DNA of 64,000 nt from Prorocentrum cordatum. Lineage: Eukaryota > Sar > Dinophyceae > Prorocentrales > Prorocentraceae. Below the pieces are notes generated by a model. That model searched no databases and was not told the DNA's origin. It saw only the letters and a program-made list of their open reading frames with translations. The translations under genes were made by a program, and so were the position numbers. Each line of letters opens with the position of its first letter. Within the stretch, counting starts at the first letter, position 1. Location: positions 295,103 to 359,102 of the forward strand of contig CAUYUJ010015031.1 of assembly GCA_963575745.1 (NCBI GenBank), read 5' to 3'. Positions 1 through 9,794 of the stretch are shown here, one piece after another.

Positions 1-443
1 GCAGAAGTTCGAAAAAGTTGCTCGCAAAAGCCCGTTTGACAGAAATGTTTAAAAAGTGTTGGGTTTCCTACGAATCCGCAAGAGCGCGCGGGATGAGATT
101 TTGACATTTTTTGTTGAAAAACCATTGGTTTTTTGATGTTTTTATGTTAAAATCGCTACGAACACTAAGGTTTTGGAAGGATTTCGTCTTGCGCGCGCGA
201 ATGTCCACTTTACCTTATTTTTTGCAAGGGATTCTTGAAGTTTGGTTATGTTAGAACAAGAAATGTCCACTTTAGCTTATTTTTTGCAAGGGAAAACCGA
301 TCGTAACAACACAACCGGATCCGGACCAACCCGTTTTGCCTGAGACTTCCTCACGAAAATAATGAAAATGAGGCTGCGGCCTAGGCGCGGCGGGGGGGTC
401 GCGCACCAGGGGTCCCAACAATAATTATTCTTTAGAAGAAATA
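1..443 (+). repeat. AT-rich dispersed repeat, module A copy 1
   Basis: Contains the strings TTTTTGATGTTTTTATGTTA, TTTTGGAAGGATTTCGTCTTG and ATGTCCACTTTA, a CGCGCGCG block and the end sequence GCGCACCAGGGGTCCCAACA. The same order recurs near 32500-33240, 34016-34677, 35961-36705 and 44310-45045. The copy is cut by the window start. It ends in a short hairpin just before the CAA tract. No coding function is evident. Confidence 0.85.
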
Positions 444-448
444 ATGTT

Positions 449-449
449 C

Positions 450-537
<88 letters not shown>

Positions 538-617
538 ACAACAACAACAACATCAACAACATCAACAGCAACAACAGCAGCAGCAGCAACAACAGCAACA
601 ACAACAACAACAGCAAC
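449..617 (+). repeat. CAA/CAG microsatellite
   Basis: About 170 bases of CAA mixed with CAG. It directly follows ATGTTC at 444-449, so the plus frame reads Met-Phe-Asn(n). The same ATGTTCAAC junction occurs at the other module A copies, but the downstream sequence differs here. Confidence 0.95.
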
Positions 618-1640
618 ACTCTGTGGACAGAAGACCCATTCCTGAGACGCTCCTGCGGGGAGGCGCCGAGCAGGCGCGGACCGCCAGAAAAGGGGCGTTG
701 GAACCGCTCCGGCCCAACTTCCACGCGGACCCCCTGCGAGGGTGACCGCCCCAGACATGATGGCGCCGTAAAAAACTCAGGGCGGAGGTTCTTCTCAATT
801 TTCGGCCCCTGGGGGCCCTCGCCGGGCCCCGGGACCGTCCAACAACGACTCCCCAGACATGCGACGTCCTAACTTTGTTCAGGACGGCGTCCCCGAAATC
901 CCGACCCGCTCCCCGGCGCCAGTTTGTCATCCTGAATCGTGTTTTGACGGTCCCGCGGCCCGGCGAGGGCCCCCAGGGGCCGAAAATAGCGAAAAACCTT
1001 CATCCTGATTTTTCTACGACGCGATCATGCCTGGGACTTCCAGGGACGCCGTCCTGAAAAAGTCAGGGCGTCGCACGTCTGGGGGCCAGCGTGCCCCCTG
1101 CTGCGGGGCCACCGTCCCAGGACGTCCGGCCGCTCCGATCTCGTTCGAGGCGCGGGCCCTGGAAGCAGGCAGCCTGCGCGCGCACTCGGGGCACGGGAGC
1201 CCCCAGGCCCCCCCCCGCGCTGCGACGAAGGTCGCGACGGGAGGCGCTTCGCTATGTTCGGCCCCTGCCGGCCCTCGCAGGGCCTCGGGGCCGACAAAAA
1301 CCGACGCAGGATGAGAAGCCACTCCCAGGAAAGGGGTCCAGACCTCTGGGGGTCGACGGATTCCCAGACATCCAGCCGCTGCAACTTTTTCGACGCGTGG
1401 GCCCCGGAAACCCGGACCACTTAACCAGGGCCGGCTTCTCGTCCTGAACCGGGGCCGGCGTGGGCCCCGGGAGGCCGCAACCTGCCAAAATCCGGCCGCT
1501 TTATTCTTGTTGTGGAGCGTCGCATCTCTGGGGTAGGCCTGGATCCGCCCAAAGAAGAGTTGGCACGGTCGGGAAGGGAGGCGGGGGGGGGAGTGAGCGC
1601 TCTGCCGCGTAACCCTCCTTGGTTCGCCTGTCTCGCCTGT
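618..1640. repeat. GC-rich repeat family E, several degenerate copies; no gene
   Basis: Contains repeated phrases such as CGGCCCCTGGGGGCCCTCGC, GACGGTCCCGCGGCCCGGCG and CCTGGGACTTCCAGGGACG. Related phrases recur at 48186-48345 and, in opposite orientation, at 49185-49320. All six frames give only low-complexity readings. No gene supported. Confidence 0.55.
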
Positions 1641-1650
1641 CCGTTCTGAA

Positions 1651-1901
1651 GGAGGACGGTAGGAGGAGGAGGAGGAGGAGGAGGAGAAGGAGGAGGAGGA
1701 GGAGGAGAAGGAGGAGAAGCGGGAGGAGGAGGAGGAGAAGGAGGAGGAGGAGGACGAGGAGGAGGTGGAGGAGGAGAAGGGGGAGGAGGAGGAGGAGGAG
1801 GAGGAGGAGGAGGAGGAGGAGGAGGAGGAGGAGGAGGAGGAGGAGGAGGAGGAGAAGGGGAGGAGGAGGAGGAGGAGGAGGAGGAGGAGGAGGAGGAGGA
1901 A
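1651..1901. repeat. GGA/GAG purine microsatellite
   Basis: About 250 bases of nearly pure AGG/GAG on the plus strand. Long apparent ORFs over it (poly-Arg, poly-Glu, poly-Ser, poly-Pro) are artefacts of the triplet repeat. Confidence 0.95.
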
Positions 1902-2250
1902 CGGTGCAAACCCAAGATTCACCAACGATATTCATAAACCATCCCTTCAAGTTCCCGCTCAATAGGCCCCTACAAGGACTCATGTTCGCTGAAGGAAGTG
2001 CCGCGTTGGAAGACACTTGTTTGAAAAATAAGAACTGCGCCAAAGACCAAAAACACCATTCCTGGGACGTCAACGCCGCGAGACACTGTTACCGTTGCGT
2101 CTTGACGATACTGAATCGCGCCAGAGCACCATTCCTGGGACGTCAACACCACGAGCCAACGTAACTGTTGCGCCTTGAAAATCAGACATCGTGCCAAATC
2201 ACCATTTCTGGAACACTCACCATGATAATGCTTGAAACGGTTGTAAACTC
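1902..2250. repeat. Dispersed repeat F, copy 1
   Basis: Carries a run with GAAGGAAGTGCCGCGTTGGAAG, then 'accattcctgggacgtcaac' twice and 'gcgtcttgacgat'. A related order (GGGAAATGTTCCGTTGGAAGG, 'acaccattttttgg', 'cctgggacttgaacaccgcg') is at 3150-3420. No open frame of interest. Confidence 0.5.
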
Positions 2251-3060
2251 TTAAAACGAATGTACGCGCCGTTCAGGCGAGAGCCATATGTTGAAATGCA
2301 ACCGCCACACATCCGTGAAACTGTTGCACTCTGAGCATCAAAAATATAATTTGTGAACCAGTATCAGGCGAAACGCCTGGCCCGTCTTACTGACACGTCT
2401 CAGGATGCAAATGTTTCGAACGAATGCGCGCGGCAATTGGGCGAGAGCAACATTTTGAAAACGGTACGCCCTCCATCCGCGAAGCTTTTGAAATTTGTAA
2501 AATGGACCCGCGCGGCGCTCAGGCGAAAGCCACATGTTGAAAAGCAAATGCCCCACATCCGCGAAACTGCTACACATCTTCAGCATGAAAATTATAAACT
2601 GTAAACCAGTATCAGGCGAAACGCCTGGCCCGTACGTCTCAAGATGCAAATGTTTCAAACGAATGCGCGCGGCAATAAGGTGAGAACAACATTTTGAAAA
2701 CGGTACGCCCTCCATCCGCGAAGCTTTTGAAATTTGTAAAATGGACCCGCGCGGCGCTCAGGCGAGAGCCACATGTTAAAAAGCAAATGCCCCACATCCG
2801 TGAAACTGCTACACATGTTCAGCATGAAAATGACAATGTGTAAACCAGTATCAGGCAAAACGCCTGGCCCGTCTTACAGACGCGTTTCATGATGCAAATG
2901 TTTCAAACGAATGCGCGCGGCAATAGGGCGAAAGCCACATTTTGAAGAGGGTCCGCCCTGCATCCGCGAAGCTCTTGCAATTTGTAAAACGGACGTGCGC
3001 GGCGCTAAAGCGACAGCCACATGGTGAAAAAACAGTCGCCCTCCATGTGTGAAGCTGTTG
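2250..3060. repeat. Tandem repeat, ~240-250 bp unit
   Basis: The phrase GTATCAGGCGAAACGCCTGG starts at about 2361, 2609 and (variant) 2848, giving spacings of 248 and 239 bp. Each unit also holds GCGAAGCTTTTGAAATTTG and sub-repeats of the form GCGCGGCG...AGGCGAGAGCCACAT. A diverged unit appears at 3877-3960 (GTCGAAACGCCCGGTCCGCC). Noncoding. Confidence 0.85.
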
Positions 3061-3149
3061 CCCGGCCCGCCCTACCAGCCGGCCTCGGGGTGCAACAGGG
3101 AAGAGTTGTCTATAAGAATTGAATGTAACACGAAAAAGCGGAGGAGGAC

Positions 3150-3420
3150 CATTGCAAAACCAATACCCTTCACCGATGTTGCAAGAACCCACCCTCCAAA
3201 TTCCCTTTTCAGAGGTCCCTACACAAATGTGATTTCACTGCGGGAAATGTTCCGTTGGAAGGCAACCGTCTGAGAATCTGCACTCATGCCAAAACACCAT
3301 TTTTTGGATTTCGTGCCAGAACACAGATCCTGGGACTTGAACACCGCGAATCAACGCGACGGTCGCGTCCCGACAATCCTAAAAACCGTCCCAAGACACT
3401 AGGTATGGGATGGGATCGAT
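3150..3420. repeat. Dispersed repeat F, copy 2
   Basis: Diverged copy of the segment at 1902-2250, judged by the shared order of short phrases. No gene. Confidence 0.4.
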
Positions 3421-3429
3421 AAGAATGTT

Positions 3430-3860
3430 TCCATGTGTTGCGAACTGTTAAACACAACGTGCGCGGCGCGAAAGCGAAAGCCACATATTCAACAAGGAGC
3501 AGCCCTCCATCTGTGAAATACTGGCAAACAGATGAAATTAGAATGCACGGCGCAAAGGCGAAAGCCACGTGTTGAAAACGACCCTCTGTCCGTCCGCAGA
3601 AATTTGCAAACGTTTGAAACCAAACTGCGCGGCGTTAGAGCGAATGCCACATGTTGAAAACCACGCGCTTTCCATTCGTGAAACTTTTGCAAATGTTTGA
3701 AACCAAACTGCGCGGCGCCAAGGCGAGAGCCACATATTGATAACCACCTGCCTTCCATCCGTGAAACGTTTGCAAACAGTAAAAATGAAAGCGCGCGGCG
3801 CTGAGGCGAGAACCTCACGTTTGAAAACCATCCGCGCTCCATCCAGGAGGCTGCTGCAAA
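3430..3860. repeat. ~82-bp tandem repeat, five units
   Basis: Unit core is GCGCGGCGC(n)AAGGCGAGAGCCACAT followed by TGTTGAAAACCA, a CCATCCGTGAAAC variant and TTGCAAA. Cores start near 3460, 3543, 3628, 3709 and 3793. These are the same sub-repeats seen inside the ~240-bp units upstream. Confidence 0.8.
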
Positions 3861-3975
3861 TCTTCAGCATCAAGACTATCAAATATGGGCCAGGCTCTGT
3901 CGAAACGCCCGGTCCGCCTTACCGACCCGTCTCGGCGTGCGACAATGAAGAATTTTCTATACGGGAGAAAGATGG

Positions 3976-4225
3976 TGATGGAGTAGGAGGAGGAGGAGGA
4001 GGAGGAGGAGGAGGAGGAGAAGGAGGGGGAGGAGGGGGGAGGAGAAGGGAGGAGAAGGGAGGACGGAGAGAGAGAGAGAGAGAGGTAGGTAGGGAGAGAG
4101 AGAGAGAGAGACAGAGAAAGAGAGAGAGAAAGAAAACAGGAGGGGCGAAGAAGAGAGGAGGGAGGAGGGGAGGAGGAGGGACGAGGAGGGGGGACGGACG
4201 AGGAGGGCCCAGGAGAAAGGCCCCG
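3976..4225. repeat. Purine-rich GGA and GA tract
   Basis: GGA repeats pass into (GA)n runs at about 4068-4110 and back into GGA-rich sequence. Apparent ORFs here are composition artefacts. Confidence 0.9.
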
Positions 4226-5160
4226 GCTGTGAGCGGTGCCGCGGGGCCTCCCCAGGCGCGGGCATGGCCCGCGGGCGCCGCCTGCCCCCGCATGCGCGCC
4301 CCCCGCGCGGCCCACGCGGCCCGAGGGTGCCCCAGGCCTGCCTGAAGCGGCCAGGCGAAGGAGATCGCGGGCGAGGACGAGGGGCAGGAGGGAGGAGGGA
4401 GGGAGGAAGGAGGAGGAGGAACAAGAATTGCGGGTGGCATGGGCGGAAGTCGGGGAGACGTGAGACTCGTGCACGGGGGACTCAAGTTGGCCTGACGGGG
4501 CCTTCATGAAAATGACGAGGCCCAATCTGAAATTTGACGCGAACTCTTGCTGCAAACATCTCACGAAAATCGGACTGTCAAAATCAAGGACGCTCTCGTC
4601 AAAAAAAACCTTCGGCGAATCCTAGTTCCGGCGAGCTCGAATCTCACGTTTCCCCGAGTAACATAAAAGATACGGCGGAAAGGGTGAGAGCATAGCGGCG
4701 ATCCATTTTCCCCTTCAGTGTACTAGTCCGCGTGCACGCCGCAAGCCGGACTGGCAACGGGCGCGCAAGCGCGTTCCTACTCGGCTCGATACCAGATAAT
4801 AGAATGCCCCTTCCGCGGCACTTCGGCCACAGAGGGCCACCCGCAATAGGGTGACGGACGTTCGGAATCCAAGGATTCCACGCTGGATCCACACTGGATA
4901 CTCTCGTCAAGGTGGTGCGATCCTCTGCGAGAGTTGCCACCGGCATGGGGTCACAACTCTCGCCGCCGAATCCTCCACGGGCAGTGACCCACGAGGATGC
5001 CTTGATCTCGCACTCAGAATATGCGGAAAGCACGTGGAAGACGCGACAGCACGCACGCTGAAGCGCCTCAGCGAGTCTGCCGACATGCCCCGCCATGTCA
5101 GATGCACGAGGTGCGGCAGGCGGATCCGCGGGCAACTTGATGTCTGACTGCGTGGAGAAG
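4226..5160. other. No gene recognised
   Basis: GC-rich to about 4480 with another GGA patch near 4390-4425, then mixed sequence. Open frames on both strands lack any recognisable motif. I see nothing that can be supported as a gene. Confidence 0.5.
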
Positions 5161-5176
5161 CTATATATATATCTAT

Positions 5177-5202
<26 letters not shown>
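5161..5202. repeat. TA dinucleotide microsatellite
   Basis: Two TATA runs split by a short 'tctat' interruption. Confidence 0.95.
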
Positions 5203-5207
<5 letters not shown>

Positions 5208-5594
5208 GCTCGCCCTCCCCCCCCCCAACGACCCCCCAAAACGCCCAAAACACGAAGCCGCGGTCTTGAGATGCTGGCACCGAACAGCCGCAGACACATG
5301 GTCCGTCACAGCGGGCTGTGACCCGAGAAGTATTCCTCCTCGTCTTACTCTCCCTCATCCTCCCCCTCCTCTTCCATCTCCCCCCTCGCCTCCTGCTTCT
5401 CCTGTTCCTCGTCCTCCTCCTCCCTCCTCCCTCGTCCTCCACCTTCTGTTCTTCCTCCTGGTCCTCTCCCTGTTGGAGACCGCTCGGAGCAGAAGGTTGA
5501 CGGGGGGCAAACCGTAGCAACGAAATGTTCCAAGACTTGAATGGTTCCCTTCGTGTCCCCTGTTGCCCCCCCGCGCCCCCCTCCTATTTGTCGG
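5203..5594. other. Pyrimidine-rich stretch, no gene
   Basis: C-run at 5216-5225, then CCTCCTCC-type sequence at about 5330-5470. No gene recognised. Confidence 0.6.
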
Positions 5595-5757
5595 CACTTG
5601 AAAACCAGAAAACCAGAAAAACATGTGATACACAATGTGTCGTGGCCTCCGAGCAAGAAAACACTGTGTATCACAAGTCTTTCTGGTTTTTCTGGTCTGG
5701 GAACCAACGAAACATTGTGCATCACAAGTTTTTCTGGTTTTTCTAGTTTCTGGAGCT
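5595..5757. repeat. Fold-back repeat (inverted arms plus a direct copy)
   Basis: The left arm holds AACCAGAAAAACATGTGATACA. The right side holds GTGTATCACAAGTCTTTCTGG and then GTGCATCACAAGTTTTTCTGG. Each right arm is close to the reverse complement of the left arm, so the segment can fold on itself. The two right arms are direct repeats of each other about 50 bp apart. It lies beside the 3' end of the RT pseudogene and may be a small non-autonomous element. Confidence 0.7.
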
Positions 5758-5984
5758 GAAATGCTCGCCGCGGCCTCGCCCCAGTTCTCGAGGATGTCAA
5801 TATGTCGCCAGCTCGCTCTGATCGTGGTATATGTAGCCGATGTCGCATGGTCGTCAGCAGGAGCCAGGCGCGGGTTGTTGCGGGTCCCATGCTCAACCCA
5901 GCGGCGGCGGGCACGATGTTCAGCAGCTTCTTCGGCGAGTTCACGCTGGACGATGGTCGACTGTTGCTCAGCATTGTAGACCTC

Positions 5985-8756
5985 CTAGCGCCGCGAGCGG
6001 GCACAGTCACGGCGCTGCCAAGCCATCGTACAAATCTCAACCGCCCTGTCACGGCGGGCCACATCAGAACCGAAGGCGTCGCCGAGGGCGAAGTTCGCAT
6101 CAAACTGCGGCCGCTGCAGCGCGGCGGTCACATAGGGAACGCGCCAGTCCATCCAGCCCATATGGTTGTCGATGTCGTTGCCAAAGAACACGCTGGGGAC
6201 CCAGCGCTCGGCCCAAGCTTCAGCACGCTCGTGCAAGTACTGCATGGAGTCATGGAAAGCGGAACCAACTCGCGGTGGAGATGCATCTGGAGTCGCAGTC
6301 ACGCATGTGTCAGCGGATGTACTTGAGCATGCACCCTGGCCCTCTTCACCATCAGAGGGACCGCCGCCACCCGTGGGCAGCAGGGGGAACCAAGCAAGAA
6401 GACGTCGCAATACCGTCCTGTGGAAGACAAAAGCTTGTCGAGGCGAGGTGCTGGGAGCAGCCTGCGTCGTGGTAGGGATAGACTCTAGCACCCTGCCACG
6501 GTGCCAGGCGTGGCGCTGGCCAGCCCTGTCACGACTGGCAGCAACAATCGCTTGATGTCCAGCAAGTGCGGCAAGCTTGTGGGCACGACTGAGTGTAGAT
6601 GCGGCGCTTGACGTCGACCCAGCCGAGCGGGCAACGGTCTTGAAGATCGAGCCTTTGCCGGTCAGGAACATCTTGTGGTTGGTGACGGCGTCGAAGCGTA
6701 GAGCAATCGAGGTCTTGTCAGTCCAACAGTCAGCTGACCATTGGCCACTCATCACCTGGCACATCGGGAGACGTTCTTCGACGAGTTCGTGATGTCCACG
6801 TAGTAAGACCTGCCAACCAGTGACGGTGAAAGTGGCAGCGCGCCACACAGTAGCAGCAAGATATGTCTCGAGGCCCTGCGGCATCGAGGTGGAAGCCCAT
6901 TGGGAGAACGACAAGATGTCCATCTTCGTGAAGCTCGAAGGTGCCGCTCGAATCAGCTCGCGCAAGCCATGCACCCCCTTGGCCAAGAAGAAGGAGGATG
7001 GAGGGAAGAGCTGGCCCACGCACGATAGACACGTCACGGCGGCGGCGTTGTATATGTTCATGCTCTGCTGGATGGGGGCGTGGGAGTCACCGAGGATCTG
7101 GAGTCTTTCCCACCGCGTAGTGGCGGGGCCACGCCATTGACGGTCGATAGATGCGCCAGGCCCGATGTAGACGCCAAGGTACCGCGCCTCACTGCTGATT
7201 GCGAAGTCTTTCCACGGCTCATAGATGTCGGCAAGGATGTCGCGCATAGCGTCGATGATCTCGGGTGCGGGCAGAGACCAGGTGGGACCGAGAACGCACT
7301 TCTCGGCTTGAAGGCGTAGTCCAGCGCGTAGGCGCGCTGCACGGAGGTGAGGGCGAAGAGCACGAAGATCGCGAAGGGCGGCAAGGACTATGCCGAGGTC
7401 GTCCGCGCAAGCACTGAGGAGGCCACGCCCGATCGCGGAGAGCTCCCTCCCCCTTGATGCCCCCGGTGATGGGGTCGAAGGTGAGGGCCCGAAGTGCGCC
7501 GCTCAGTGGACAGCCTTGGGCCACCCCAGACTCAGCCAGAAAAAGAGAACGGCGAGCGCCACCAAGCTCAAGGAACGCCAGCAGCGAGTGGCAGCAGCAC
7601 TGCAGGAGCTGGAGGAATGCGCCGTGGATGCCCCAGCGTCGAAGCGTTTCCCAGAGCCAATCGCGAGTAAGACTGGGGAACGCTGCTGTAGTTTCCATGC
7701 TGGCGAAGCAGGACATCAACTTGTCGGCGTCGTCGTCGATGCTGGTCATGCGCGCGACGGTGTCGACCTTAACTATGTTGTTGAGGAGCTGGCGGCCATT
7801 GACGAAGCCCTGTTGCTCTTCCTCAGCGCCTGAGGCGACCGAGTCCAAGACGCGTTGGCAACGGCAGCGATGATATTGATGTCGCTGTTCTTCGTGGCCA
7901 AGGGGCGCAGGCAGTCGGGGCGGCGGGTGCACTCGTAGTTGCCGAGCGGCTCGTCGCCCTTGGGGGGCATGACCACCCGGGCGAAGTTCAGGTCGCACGG
8001 GAGGGGACCGCCAGCCGCCATAGAGGCGAGGGGATCGTGGAGCACGTTGAGGCTGCCGTCGGAGTACACCCAAGCACGGCATGGAAGTCCATCAGGGCCT
8101 GGAGCAGAGTCACCCGCGAGACTAGCTACAGTGTGGAGTGCGTCAACATCAGGGAGCGGAAGAAGACGAAGTGGCTGCTGAGGGAATACCGAGTCGAAGT
8201 AGTCGAGCATGTCTTGGTGATGCGCAGGTTTGGCGGCAAAGAGCTTGGCCCAGTGGGTCTGGATGCCGCTGTGCATGCCCATCGGGCCGGACACGCTGCG
8301 CTGATCGCAGCTGCCAAAGATGTGGATGCCAGCGGGGATTAGGCGTTTGGGGAAAGGCTTCCAGACCTCGCTGCGCTGTCCGATGCAACGTGCACAACGT
8401 CGCCATTGTTCACTCAGTGTTTGCTCCTGCGATGCAAGGGCAGCCCACGAACGAGCGGCGGCAGCAAGACGACGCTGGTCGGCAATCTGGAGCTGCATGG
8501 CAGAGTGCTCCGTCTCTAAGGCAGCGCGATCCACAAGGCTGACTTGACTGTTGTGGACGACGAGGTGCGCTGCACCAGCTGTGGTGTCGATGTGGAGCAG
8601 TCGGGCAAGCTTGACGTCCTGGAACAAGACAGCACGAGCTACGCTGCGCAGTGTGAGTGCGCGAGATTCGGCCAGAATCTTGGGTTCGTCGGAGAGGAGC
8701 TCGGAGGCGGCGATTGAGGAGAGAGCGTCGCGAGTCTTGCGCGCCGCCAGCTTCAT
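5985..8756 (-). pseudogene. Non-LTR retrotransposon RT, frameshifted
   Basis: Three overlapping minus-strand frames make one reverse transcriptase. Frame 1 (8756-7773) has APGPDGLP, VVMPPKGDEP and RPLATKNSDINIIAAVANA, which are RT N-terminal motifs. Frame 2 (8082-7219) has QQGFVNGRQLLNNI, TAAFPSL (motif A region) and GVAQGCPLSG (motif B). Frame 3 starts upstream of the first Met at 7247 with ACADDLGIVLA (motif C), then runs into a long C-terminal region with ARYLGVYIGPG and VGQLFPPS. Frames 1 and 3 are the same frame; frame 2 is shifted. The breaks lie near 7855 and near 7450, the second in a G-rich run. The usual motif A aspartate is not seen (CFASMETTAAFPS). With two frameshifts and that loss, I infer a dead copy. 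No linked endonuclease was seen upstream. Confidence 0.85.
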
Positions 8757-9790
8757 TGCGCGCCTCGCTGCCCCCCACCTCGAGATGGGGTCGGTGGCCG
8801 AGGAGCCGGCCAGCGCGATGAGACGCTGGAAGTAGAACTAGTGTTTAGACTCGAAAAGGAACGCTGGGATGCCCCGCTCGTCGGCAGGCCGCTGCTGTCG
8901 TGGACGCAGGCGAAGGTGTAGAGGCTTGCGGTCGCTACTGGGCTCTCCCTCTCGGTCAAGAGGGCGGCCGTCGGCGACGAGAAGGGTCACGATGTGAGGG
9001 ATGTTTGAGGCGTTGAGCGAGACGAAGCAGCGATCGACGGTCGCCTCAGGAGGAGGAGGAGGAGGAGGAGGAAGCTCCCCAGGTCTGTCGATTGCCAGCC
9101 CGTCTGTCGTCGGCAGCCGCATACCGCACCTCCCGCCCTGTACCAACCATCGCCTCGGATAGCGTTCTTGCTTCCAGGATGTTCTCTGCAGTTATTTCTT
9201 TCTCGCCGCCCCGGGGCTCCGGCCCTGCCATCATGGCCGCAGATCCGGGGAGGGGCGAGGAGATGCCAGACGAGGTCGAGGACGGGAACTGGCTTGAGGG
9301 CGACATCGAAATGAACGGGGGCGGGCACCTACCCCGACGTCGACAGGTGCAGCATTGAGCGCTGGGCCTGCAACCCACGACCTCCCGCCCATCATCATGC
9401 AGAGGGTGCGGTACCCCGTTCGAGAGCCAGGAGCCGTGGCTTACTCCGTGGGGCAGCCGGGATAGAGGGAGATGGAAATGTCTCTCGTGCGCTGGTCGCC
9501 GGCCCCCCCGTGCACAGCGCAGATGCGCTGTCCCCCAGCGGAAGTGCCACAGAAGAGCGCGCGCAGGCCGCGCAGGCCGCCCTGGCTCGGCCGCCGGCGC
9601 AACGCCTGCAGCGGCAGCCGCGGGAAGGAGAGGCAAACCCGCTGCCGCCGCCATGACACTGAGACTGGGACAGCGGCGTGCTCCCTGACCGTGGGTGGGA
9701 GCGCCTCCCGTGGTCTGCGGCCGCGCGCATCGGCACCCCGGCCTTCGTGCAGGTGCCGGATCGCTTCCGAGGCGCTTTCGCGACCGCCCG
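8757..9790. other. Interval between two opposed RT relics
   Basis: Holds a short GGA run at 9050-9073 and GC-rich sequence open in several frames. It may include 5' parts of both retroelements, but no endonuclease or nucleic-acid-binding motif is readable. No gene supported. Confidence 0.4.
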
Positions 9791-9794
9791 CCTC

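Noticed and set aside
444-872. Met-Phe-Asn(n) ORFs at five module A ends as a gene family
   Set aside because: Only the first few codons and the CAA tract are shared; what follows depends on the neighbouring module. I kept the junction as a finding, not as genes.
1014-2164. Several ORFs over 130 codons rich in Ser, Leu, Pro, Arg or Glu
   Set aside because: All are produced by the GGA microsatellite and GC-rich flanks.
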